Positions 48,201 through 54,994 of a stretch of DNA of 64,000 bases are shown one piece after another; within the stretch, counting starts at the first letter, position 1, and each line of letters opens with the position of its first letter. The stretch covers positions 992,001 to 1,056,000 of the forward strand of contig OZ247586.1 in NCBI GenBank assembly GCA_965233855.1, given 5' to 3'. The notes under the pieces were generated by a model. It was not told the DNA's origin and did no database searches. It saw only the letters and a program-made list of their open reading frames with translations. Both the position numbers and the translations under genes were made by a program. The stretch comes from Megaera_A sp965233855 (GTDB lineage Bacteria; Pseudomonadota; Alphaproteobacteria; Rickettsiales; Rickettsiaceae).

Positions 48201-49946
48201 GCACTTGCTGCTGGTCAAGGTACTTTAAACTTTTCTAATGCGGCAACTATCAATGCAACAATTGGTACAGCGGCAAAGAGTTTAGACAATGTGAACTTCA
48301 CTGGTACAACTGCAGCAGATATTGTTAATTTGAACGCTGATATTTTTGCAAACAACATTAACGTTGGCGCACAAACAGTTAGAGCTCAACAAGATATTGA
48401 ACTAAATGGTGCAACTACTGCAAATGGTGCAACTGTTGATATTGCAACAAATAAAGTTACTCTGAAAAATGGTGCATCTAGAATTGTTGGTAATTCTGCT
48501 ATTAACGTAACTCTAAACGGTAATAAAGATACTGGTTCTATTGTTGTTGACGGTTCAGCAGGCGCTGCAAGCTTGGATACAACAAACATTACTAAATTAA
48601 CTGTTAATGTTTCAGATACACAAGCTATGCTTCCTGTTACAGATGAAGCATACAACCTATTCGTTACTGCAAATGCAGGTACTATTACTCCTCTAGCTGC
48701 TGGTAAAGCGGTTGTAACGAGTAATGGTAATAATTTTGTAGAATGGTCACTGAACGGTAATGTTCTAACTCGTAAGAATATTGCATCTCAAGCACTAACA
48801 AATACTTTTGGTACAGGTGATTCTGAATTACTTGCAGATGCTCTACAATTTGTAAATCCAAATAATTCAGGTAACGCAGCTGCATATGCTCAGGAACTTT
48901 CAACAATGGACTCTGGTCGTCTAAAAGAATCTGTTGAGAGAGCATCTGAGCAAAATGTTATTCATGCTAATGAAGTAGCAAGTAACTTAATGGATGGCCA
49001 AACTGCAACTATCAACAACAGAATGGGCGCATTCTCAAACCACCCACAACCTGGTGTGCAGATAGCTTCAAATGGAGTTTCTGGTGTTGCAGCTGGTGAA
49101 GGAGACCATACAATGTATGGCGCATGGGTAAGTCCTTTCTTTAGCCAAACTACTCAGAAAGCACGTGGTAGCAGAGCTGGTTATAAGGCAGATTCTTATG
49201 GCGCGACTGTTGGTTTTGATACTCAAGCTAACGCTGATCTAACTGTTGGTGTTGCTGGTACTTATGCTAAAACTGATACAAAGCATAAAGATTTCAAATC
49301 TGGTGATAAAACCAAAGCTGATACATTCATGTTCAGTGTTTATGGTATCCAGCAATTAACTAATAACTGGTTCCTACAAGGTCATGCAGCTTATGCGTCT
49401 AGCAAAATGAAGAGTTCTGAGAAGCGTACTACAATAACTACAAGCGAAACAGCAAGAGCAGAATATGATGTAACATCATATAATGCAGAACTACTTGGTG
49501 GTTTCAATTATAGTTTAGGTGAAGCAATTGTGACTCCTTTAATTGGTGCTAGCTATACTAGAGTTAATAGTAGTGGTTACACAGAAACTGGTACAACAAA
49601 TCAGAATCTAACTGTAAGCACAAAAGCTACAAACAAGTTTGAAGCTGTTGCAGGTATGAGAGCTCAAATGACAACTGAATTAAATGGAATCAATGTGACT
49701 CCTGAAATTCATGGTTTTGTTAAGCATGACCTAATCGGAAAAGATGCAAAAGTAGCATCTAAGATTTCTGGTATGGTTAACTCTCTAACTCCTAAATCTG
49801 CTAAAGCTCTAAAGACAACATTCAATGTTGGACTAGGTGTAAACGCAGTTTCTGGTATTTATGAGTATGGCGCGGGTTATGATCTATTCGCAGCTGACAA
49901 GACTATTGGTCATCAAGGTACTTTAAAAGTTCGTGTGAACTTCTAA
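45210..49946 (+). CDS. OmpB-like autotransporter 2 (large surface protein)
   Basis: A 1578-residue type Va autotransporter, almost the same length as autotransporter 1. It starts with a signal peptide (LKKLLTTASVIAVSASAGNALA), followed by a repetitive Asn/Thr/Ala/Gly-rich passenger to about residue 1290 and a barrel from about 1300 (YGAWVSPFFSQTTQKA, GATVGFDTQANADLTVG, KTTFNVGLGVN) ending HQGTLKVRVNF, the same ending as in rickettsial OmpB. Shared phrases with autotransporter 1 (NADIFANN, KSGDKTKA) show common ancestry. Few cysteines are present. It should be displayed on the outer surface and may act in adhesion or as an S-layer. Two terminators follow. Confidence 0.93.
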   Translation: MTNSNFLKKLLTTASVIAVSASAGNALATARVTKGPAQQDGTNLEQSKVGNAAAANEAVAAGSTITFRGNHTYTVGGANAVNLAALNVDGNFTATIDATAGGANFTLGSVTRKTDTGIVNINLGNNTELTLTGQGAIAKGYIPNVDTTVAPGSNGTNWQFAAGGNDHSGLGQITFNTANDKLIINSDAQLNKAVHAAAAGKGIVEVNSANVIFSGGVTGGVGKLDIKDGKAATLGKASNVQTIQIGNGSTLLVADSINVTSNNIKASVADKGTLRFEGKSTVAATKIGGGTKLNAVELNGAGTVNFSTTTNFDATTTTLNHAEAVLQFSVANTIKTELATSADNAGKIIVANDVTIEGNIGAAGKSFSEVLVNSGKTLILGKDDTKLYAANVNAADDNTAILDINSANFEIHSNIGASDKRFTQINLNGDANGAATTFKLMDGKNITATEVDLSPAGGFDNTLELHEGSSITGKLYSSNANEGFLSIKGDAKIDGFIGDGGAINQIKFDTAKTLEVSKNTITTANGIDFLQDGTLNLTEDANFTFAQDITTKTDANGTGSIIVDSAANGRTIELQGQVGDVAAAGKDNMLKLLQATGGADIKLTNANIAIKKIDIGTQDANLILNNGNGQFLVGDFSHSDGKGTLRLDADATLKTGTNLSASPQNTLKAIDLTSNKTLTVEDGVNLYTKNDITGGIRSQSIGWGNLIFEGDSTVEAIVGASNAIDNINVTGKDKTVNFLNNVNLANANGGNGLLTISDGATAVLGGEFVGVGITGANAGQGTVKFNNNVALENATKITAAIGANQLDTVEIGGANITFTNAKFATKNLNFTNTGDTTVTFDGFAGNELQNTTITTNSTSRGHNIVLTKGTNQALNKSVGSAANPFGNFTLLGDDTITTEGGFYAGVVNSKNQEGTVIFNNNGGVGLNLGAAGSELKQVTINGDTVLSENVWSKDITVNANKAVTFKNSVTGSGSLALNNGSVANFTGTTANLNTAVTALAAGQGTLNFSNAATINATIGTAAKSLDNVNFTGTTAADIVNLNADIFANNINVGAQTVRAQQDIELNGATTANGATVDIATNKVTLKNGASRIVGNSAINVTLNGNKDTGSIVVDGSAGAASLDTTNITKLTVNVSDTQAMLPVTDEAYNLFVTANAGTITPLAAGKAVVTSNGNNFVEWSLNGNVLTRKNIASQALTNTFGTGDSELLADALQFVNPNNSGNAAAYAQELSTMDSGRLKESVERASEQNVIHANEVASNLMDGQTATINNRMGAFSNHPQPGVQIASNGVSGVAAGEGDHTMYGAWVSPFFSQTTQKARGSRAGYKADSYGATVGFDTQANADLTVGVAGTYAKTDTKHKDFKSGDKTKADTFMFSVYGIQQLTNNWFLQGHAAYASSKMKSSEKRTTITTSETARAEYDVTSYNAELLGGFNYSLGEAIVTPLIGASYTRVNSSGYTETGTTNQNLTVSTKATNKFEAVAGMRAQMTTELNGINVTPEIHGFVKHDLIGKDAKVASKISGMVNSLTPKSAKALKTTFNVGLGVNAVSGIYEYGAGYDLFAADKTIGHQGTLKVRVNF

Positions 49947-49961
49947 ATATCTAAAAATATG

Positions 49962-49986
49962 AGGTGTTCTTTTAGAAGAGCACCTT
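49962..49986 (+). terminator. Hairpin after autotransporter 2
   Basis: A 10-bp stem (AGGTGTTCTT with AAGAGCACCT, one G-U pair) and a 4-base loop, 15 bases after the stop codon; a weak T-tract follows. Confidence 0.65.
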
Positions 49987-49996
49987 CTATTGATTA

Positions 49997-50032
49997 AGAA
50001 AAACCTCCAGACTTGTTCTTGGGGTTTTTTTT
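49997..50032 (+). terminator. Rho-independent terminator of autotransporter 2
   Basis: AAAAACCTCC pairs with GGGGTTTTT (G-U allowed) around a 12-base loop and runs into eight T. It is the second of two tandem hairpins, and it lies only about 50 bases before glnA. Confidence 0.8.
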
Positions 50033-50080
50033 ATGCGATTAAACAAGTAAAAAAATCAACACCACATAAAAGGTAATATT

Positions 50081-51130
50081 ATGAGCATAACAGTAGCTGA
50101 ATATATTTGGCTTGACGGAACTAAACCCACTGGCCAAATTCGTTCAAAAACTCGAGTAATTTCTGCACCAGAAGAAGTTTCACTAGAAGATTTTCCAGAA
50201 TGGAGTTTTGATGGATCCTCAACACAGCAAGCACACGGAGAAGATTCGGACTGCATTTTGAAACCTGTGAATTTTGTTCTAGATCCTTTGATCGATGGTG
50301 GAGATTTCCTAGTTCTATGTGAAGTAATGAACCCAGACGGAACTGTTCATGAATCAAACAAAAGAGCCATCTTAAGAGAAATCCTGGAAAAAGGCGGTAA
50401 AAAACAAGACCCATGGATGGGATTTGAACAAGAATACACAATGTTCAAAAAGAATATCCCTCTAGGTTGGCCAGAATATGGATTCCCAGGAATGCAAGGC
50501 CCTTATTATTGCGGCGTTGGGAGTGAACAAATATTTGGCAGGGAATTGGCAAATCAACATAGAGATGCTTGCATCGATGCAGGAATAATGTATTACGGAA
50601 TGAATGCTGAAGTAATGCCTGGACAATGGGAGTATCAAATCGGCTATCGCGGAGTAGAGGGTGAAGATGCAGGCGCTTTAAATATAGCGGACCATACCTG
50701 GCTAGCACGATGGTTGATGCACAGAATAAGCGAAGAACAGAACATCCATATTTCTCATGAAAACAAGCCAGTAAAAGGCGATTGGAATGGTGCTGGAATG
50801 CACACTAATTTTTCAACAAATGATACAAGGGATCCATCTAAAGGACGCGCGGCAATTGCTGACGCTTTAAAGAAACTAGAAAACAAGCATAAAGATCATA
50901 TTATTCATTATGGTGACAAACTTGAAGAAAGACTAACTGGAGACCATGAAACTTCAACGATTCATGAATTCTCAGCTGGAGATGCAAACAGAGGCAGCTC
51001 CATTAGAATTCCAAAACCAGTAGCTCTTCAAGGCTATGGTTATCTAGAAGATAGAAGACCAGGCGCCAATGCCGACCCATATATGGTCGCTGCACTAATA
51101 GTTTCAACAATTTGTGGAATTAAAATGTAA
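50081..51130 (+). CDS. Glutamine synthetase, type II (eukaryote-like GSII)
   Basis: The 349-residue protein is much shorter than the usual bacterial GSI (about 470) and has GSII patterns: MSITVAEYIWLDG, WSFDGSSTQQAHGEDSD, PWMGFEQEYTMF, GPYYCGVGSE, the ATP/metal segment GAGMHTNFST and a late HETSTIHEFSAGDANRGSSI. GSII makes glutamine from glutamate and ammonia with ATP and is typical of eukaryotes and some proteobacteria (GlnII of rhizobia). It lies alone between the terminators of autotransporter 2 and its own hairpin. Whether it arrived by transfer needs phylogeny. Confidence 0.93.
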   Translation: MSITVAEYIWLDGTKPTGQIRSKTRVISAPEEVSLEDFPEWSFDGSSTQQAHGEDSDCILKPVNFVLDPLIDGGDFLVLCEVMNPDGTVHESNKRAILREILEKGGKKQDPWMGFEQEYTMFKKNIPLGWPEYGFPGMQGPYYCGVGSEQIFGRELANQHRDACIDAGIMYYGMNAEVMPGQWEYQIGYRGVEGEDAGALNIADHTWLARWLMHRISEEQNIHISHENKPVKGDWNGAGMHTNFSTNDTRDPSKGRAAIADALKKLENKHKDHIIHYGDKLEERLTGDHETSTIHEFSAGDANRGSSIRIPKPVALQGYGYLEDRRPGANADPYMVAALIVSTICGIKM

Positions 51131-51144
51131 GTTAGAGTTTTGAG

Positions 51145-51190
51145 AATAATCCATTCATCAGTTTTGAATAAAGCGATGAATGGATTGTTT
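51145..51190 (+). terminator. Terminator of the glutamine synthetase gene
   Basis: A 12-bp perfect stem (AATCCATTCATC at 51148-51159 with GATGAATGGATT at 51175-51186), extendable by three pairs, starts 14 bases after the stop. The T-run is short. Confidence 0.7.
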
Positions 51191-51214
51191 ATATGCTGTA
51201 AAGCTTCAAATTTA

Positions 51215-52410
51215 ATCTGACAGAGTGGTAAAAAGAGAGTAATATATTTAGTAGTTGAATATATTGCATTTAACCACTCAAACAAGAGATTAAAAATGAG
51301 TCAATTAGAAAAAATCATCAAACCCAAATTAGGACTTTTAGAATTAGCGAAACAGCTTGGTAATGTAAGTCAAGCGTGTAACGTTATGGGATATTCAAGG
51401 GATACCTTTTATCGTTTTAAAGAATTATATGAAAATGGTGGGGAAGCTGCTCTACAGGAAATCAACCGCAAGAAACCTATCATGAAAAACAGAGTACCTT
51501 CTGATGTAGAACAAGCCGTCATAGATCTTGCTATTTCAAACCCTGCTTTAGGGCAATTACGAGCTAGTAATGAGCTGAAGCAACAAGGTGTTTTAATATC
51601 AAGTAGTGGAGTTCGTTCTATTTGGTTGCGTAATGATTTAGAGACAATGCGTAAGCGTCTAAAAGCCTTAGAAGCTAAATCAGCGCAAGATGGTATGATA
51701 TTAACTGAAGAACAGCTAGCAGCTCTTGAGCGGGCTAAAGCTAGCAAAGTAGCTCACGGTGAAATCGAGACTGAGCATCCTGGGTATCTTGGTTCACAAG
51801 ATACTTACTATGTAGGTAATATGAAGGGGGTTGGAAAAATTTACCAACAAACTTTTGTTGATACATATTCTAAAGTGGCGCAAGTAAAACTTTATACTGA
51901 GAAATCAGCTATTACTGCAGCTGATATACTAAATGATAGAGTGCTGCCATTTTATACAGAACAAGGCCTTAGCATGTTTCGTATACTCACTGATCGCGGT
52001 ACTGAATATTGTGGTAAACCTGAGCATCATGCCTATCAACTTTATTTAGGAATTGAGAATATTGATCACACAAAAACAAAGGTTCGTAGTCCGCAAACTA
52101 ACGGTATTTGCGAGAGGTTCCATAGAACTATGAAACAAGAGTTTTATGATATAGCATTTCGCAAAAGAATATACGGCTCTGTAGAAGAGTTACAAATTGA
52201 TGTTGATTTATGGATTAATAAGTACAATACTCAAAGAACACATTCAGGAAAGCATTGTTATGGAAAAACACCTATGCAAACCTTTCTTGATTCAAAACAT
52301 ATTGCTTTGGATAAGAATATTCCTAGCTACGTGAATGAGTGTCAGACACATGATACTCAGAACTTATCTGACAGTAATTATGCTGTATGATAAGTAGCTA
52401 TCTGTCAGAT
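51215..52410 (+). mobile_element. IS481-type element
   Basis: A single transposase gene (51296-52390) is framed by short inverted sequences ATCTGACAG (51215-51223) and CTGTCAGAT (52402-52410), giving about 1.2 kb. The exact ends and target duplication are not certain because no uninterrupted copy is available. The right end abuts the truncated start of a TraD-like gene, so the insertion interrupted a conjugation locus. Confidence 0.75.
51296..52390 (+). CDS. IS481-family transposase (rve integrase core)
   Basis: The 364-residue protein has an N-terminal helix-turn-helix (GNVSQACNVMGYSRDTFYRF), a linker helix region, and an integrase core with FVDTYSKVAQVKLY, ILTDRGTEYCGKPEHH and KVRSPQTNGICERFHRTMKQ. 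The last two carry the second D and the E of the D-D-E triad. Q-T-N-G-I-C-E-R-F-H is typical of IS481/IS3-type retroviral-like integrases. The frame is intact, so the protein may be active. Confidence 0.93.
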   Translation: MSQLEKIIKPKLGLLELAKQLGNVSQACNVMGYSRDTFYRFKELYENGGEAALQEINRKKPIMKNRVPSDVEQAVIDLAISNPALGQLRASNELKQQGVLISSSGVRSIWLRNDLETMRKRLKALEAKSAQDGMILTEEQLAALERAKASKVAHGEIETEHPGYLGSQDTYYVGNMKGVGKIYQQTFVDTYSKVAQVKLYTEKSAITAADILNDRVLPFYTEQGLSMFRILTDRGTEYCGKPEHHAYQLYLGIENIDHTKTKVRSPQTNGICERFHRTMKQEFYDIAFRKRIYGSVEELQIDVDLWINKYNTQRTHSGKHCYGKTPMQTFLDSKHIALDKNIPSYVNECQTHDTQNLSDSNYAV

Positions 52411-52520
52411 CAAGTGTAGAGTTTTACACATATATTCTTTAAACCCTGAAGAGCCATACGAATATTGTGCGCCCATAGTTGAGCACCACGCGTAAAATTA
52501 CTATTATTTGCTGATGACAT
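52410..52520 (-). pseudogene. Truncated start of a TraD-like coupling protein (conjugation remnant)
   Basis: From an ATG at 52520 the minus strand reads MSSANNSNFTRGAQLWAHN then IRMALQG, before running into the IS481-type end and a stop at 52410. The FTRGAQL-x-AHN-x-R-M pattern resembles the N-terminus of F-type conjugative coupling protein TraD as found in the Rickettsiales amplified genetic element (RAGE), recalled from family knowledge. A start with an AGGGAAAGG-like site upstream supports a real gene. The rest, which would be about 600-700 residues, is missing. Confidence 0.5.
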
Positions 52521-52536
52521 AACCTTTCCCTATTTT

Positions 52537-52623
52537 TTATTTAGCCTTTCTCTGTTTTGCTAACAACTTACTCCTTCTATCATGCCAATTAGATAAATAC
52601 TCAGCAGCTATATTTTCATCATC
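52537..52623 (-). pseudogene. C-terminal scrap of a conjugation-type protein
   Basis: Upstream of the TraD-like start the minus strand reads DDENIAAEYLSNWHDRRSKL with a final LAKQRKAK and stop at 52537-52539. The basic, Gln/Lys/Arg-rich end resembles small DNA-processing proteins that precede TraD in RAGE-like elements. Its 5' part is absent: the stretch merges with the 3' end of the acidic orphan gene. Identification is tentative. Confidence 0.35.
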
Positions 52624-53875
52624 TATCAATAAAATCTTTAACTCCTATATTTTGTATTACATCATCAGGATTATCATTAAATATTGCAATCAAATACTCA
52701 TAATCAATATCACTTCCATATTCTTTGAGAAAAGCTATAGTTTTATCCTTAGATAATTCTGAAAAAGCTTCTTCATCTTCATCATGTAACTTAATTATAT
52801 CCGAAATATTCATCTCCAACTCAAAAAGTAAGTTTATAAAACCAATCTCATTACTTGTTAGTAATTTACATAGTTTTATAAAACTAAAATCCCCAACTCC
52901 TTCATCTGAATCTTCAATATATTCACAATAAATTGAGTAAACTTCATCAAAACTCTTTCTTTCTTCTTTCAATAGTGAAATTACCTCATCATCATATAAC
53001 AACTCTCTCAATATATCTGAAGACACCTCACTCATCTCGCCTAAATCCAAAATCTCATCCTCTAACAAAGATATAATCTCTGCATTTGCAATAATTTCCA
53101 AGAATTCGGCTTCAAAATCGTCTATTTCTAATTCCTCATGCTCTGAAATATAATCAATCAAGGCCTGTTGATCGGCTTTTCTTAAATTTTCATCCTTATA
53201 TAATTGTATAATCTTTTCTTTAGCATCATATGCGCTTTTAACCCGCGCTAAATCCTCTGCTGAAATTATTGTTAATAACAGCTTTTGGTCTACTGGAGTA
53301 ATTTCAGATTTCAAGTATTTTGTTAACAACCCCTTAAACTTAAAATGAAAGCCTTTTTTCAATGTAATAGCTCTGTTAATAGATAAATTATCTATCCAAA
53401 CACCTTCATGAACATGTGATTGACTCATTTGTTTAAAAGAAACAAAATCCTTTTCTGTTGGTCTCAATCCAGCTTTAAACCCTTCTGAAAATTTAATTGG
53501 GGTTTTGTGATATTTAGTTAATCTAACTCGAGGCGGAATTGCGGTTAATAATGGTTTATCATCAGACATAACTGCCTCTATATTATCTAATCCTCTTGAA
53601 GCAATTAAATTTCTCATTAATGCAACTGACTCTGCATTCTTAATTATAGCGCCACCAGCTTTTATAGATTTATCAATAAAACTCTCTGCAACAGTCTCAT
53701 CCTCTGGCAAAATCATTACACAAAAATTTGGTTCAGTTATATAGATACCTAGCTTTACAAATTTTGCAGTTGCCACTCTTATTCCTCTGCACAATTTTGC
53801 TCCCTCAATAAGAGGCAAATCCCCCTCTTTCTCTTCAGTGAACTCGTATCCAGTGGACATTACTGTTGGAGTCAT
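52619..53875 (-). CDS. Acidic orphan protein, possibly the second half of a split gene
   Basis: I do not recognise this 418-residue protein. It has no signal peptide or membrane helix. The first half is mixed (VATAKFVKLGIYITEPNFCV, VRLTKYHKTPIKFSEGFKAG), and the second half is strongly acidic and helical, with repeated phrases such as ELLYDDEVISLLKEERKSFD and EIISLLEDEILDLGEMSEVS that hint at degenerate helical repeats. The frame stays open 20 codons upstream of the ATG (SFNGIYSAYLRIHGKSE), overlapping the end of the previous gene, which suggests a frameshifted single gene of about 600 codons. Its neighbours are mobile-element remnants. Confidence 0.6.
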   Translation of the reverse strand: MTPTVMSTGYEFTEEKEGDLPLIEGAKLCRGIRVATAKFVKLGIYITEPNFCVMILPEDETVAESFIDKSIKAGGAIIKNAESVALMRNLIASRGLDNIEAVMSDDKPLLTAIPPRVRLTKYHKTPIKFSEGFKAGLRPTEKDFVSFKQMSQSHVHEGVWIDNLSINRAITLKKGFHFKFKGLLTKYLKSEITPVDQKLLLTIISAEDLARVKSAYDAKEKIIQLYKDENLRKADQQALIDYISEHEELEIDDFEAEFLEIIANAEIISLLEDEILDLGEMSEVSSDILRELLYDDEVISLLKEERKSFDEVYSIYCEYIEDSDEGVGDFSFIKLCKLLTSNEIGFINLLFELEMNISDIIKLHDEDEEAFSELSKDKTIAFLKEYGSDIDYEYLIAIFNDNPDDVIQNIGVKDFIDR

Positions 53876-53895
53876 TTCTGATTTACCATGAATCC

Positions 53896-54408
53896 TTAAA
53901 TAAGCGCTATATATACCATTAAATGACTGTGTAGCAGGTTATTTTTTCTGGAACTAAGTGATAGCGGTCTGTTTAAAGCCACGCTCACAGAAACTGCATC
54001 TTCAATAGATTCTTTCGACCCATCTTCAAAACCAGTCTTATATAAATTATCCAAAAAAGGTTGAACTACAACACTTTTTCTCGTTGAATAATCCTTATCT
54101 GTCGTCGGAAATTCTTCCTCCTCAACATAACCAACCGGTTTAGAAAATTTATACTCCCCTTTAGTTTTCTTAGCCTTACTTTTTGTAATTCTAAATGTTC
54201 TATAAGGAAAGGAATGTAGATCCCGTGTATCTAATTCGTCGAACCGTTCGTCAGAAGAATCATAGCTCTCGTCTGAAGATTCATCAGATTCTTCACCCTC
54301 GCCATATATTATAGTATTTGCAATAAATTTTGGTTTTGATGATACTCCAAGCTCTTCAAAATCATCTATAAGATCATCTACAAATTCATCTTTTTGTTTT
54401 TTTGACAT
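53896..54408 (-). CDS. Acidic, serine-rich orphan protein
   Basis: The 170-residue product starts MSKKQKDEFVDDLIDDFEEL and has a low-complexity acidic run (EESDESSDESYDSSDERFDE, residues about 38-57), then a basic patch with KSKAKKTKGEYKFSKP. No family is recognised. It ends 20 bases before the next ATG in another frame, and its last codons (HSHLMVYIALI) look out of place, consistent with a frameshift separating it from the 53875 gene. A role as a secreted or regulatory protein is possible but unsupported. Confidence 0.5.
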   Translation of the reverse strand: MSKKQKDEFVDDLIDDFEELGVSSKPKFIANTIIYGEGEESDESSDESYDSSDERFDELDTRDLHSFPYRTFRITKSKAKKTKGEYKFSKPVGYVEEEEFPTTDKDYSTRKSVVVQPFLDNLYKTGFEDGSKESIEDAVSVSVALNRPLSLSSRKNNLLHSHLMVYIALI

Positions 54409-54519
54409 AATATTCTTTAGTTTAAGTAATAATTAATATATCTAAATCCTAACAAACAAAAATATAAAATCTATCTACCTATTAACCCTAGGTTTTAACC
54501 TTAGGTTAAAATCACTTAA

Positions 54520-54993
54520 CTAAGAATTAATCTCTTTGATTTTATCCAAAACTTCTTGAGCATGCCCTGAAACCTTAACCTTAGGCCATATACAAGCTAT
54601 TTTGCCTTCTTTATCGATAAGAAAACTAGCGCGATTAATGCCCATATATTTTTTACCAAACATAGATTTTTGTACCCACACTCCATAATCACTGCAAATA
54701 TTACATTCAACATCTGAACCAAGGTAAAACTTTAAATCATATAATTCTCTGAATTTATCATGTGATTTTAAACTATCTTTAGAAATCCCAATCACCTCAG
54801 CTCCATGACTTAAAAATTCTGGAAGCAGCTCATTGAAATCTTTTGCTTCTACTGTGCAGCCTGGAGTATTATCCTTTGGGTAAAAGTATAATACTACATA
54901 TTTGCCAGACAAGTCTGACAATTCAAGATTCTTATTATCAGCTATTGACACACTAAAATCTGGTGCTTTTTCGCCTATTTGTAACTCACTCAT
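54520..54993 (-). CDS. bcp: Thioredoxin-dependent peroxiredoxin (BCP/PrxQ type)
   Basis: The 157-residue protein has the peroxiredoxin fold with peroxidatic Cys46 in YFYPKDNTPGCTVEAKDF, followed by EVIGISKDSLKSHDKFRE. The resolving Cys found five residues later in E. coli BCP is Lys here, but CNIC occurs further on at about residues 96-99. It reduces hydroperoxides in the cytosol using thioredoxin or a similar donor. It follows slt with a one-base gap, so they are co-transcribed. Confidence 0.94.
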   Translation of the reverse strand: MSELQIGEKAPDFSVSIADNKNLELSDLSGKYVVLYFYPKDNTPGCTVEAKDFNELLPEFLSHGAEVIGISKDSLKSHDKFRELYDLKFYLGSDVECNICSDYGVWVQKSMFGKKYMGINRASFLIDKEGKIACIWPKVKVSGHAQEVLDKIKEINS

Positions 54994-54994
54994 T

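Noticed and set aside
45194..48945. Several minus-strand open frames inside autotransporter 2, and plus-strand ones inside autotransporter 1
   Set aside because: They overlap a clearly coding strand over their whole length, are Val/Pro/Ser-rich shadows and have no family resemblance.
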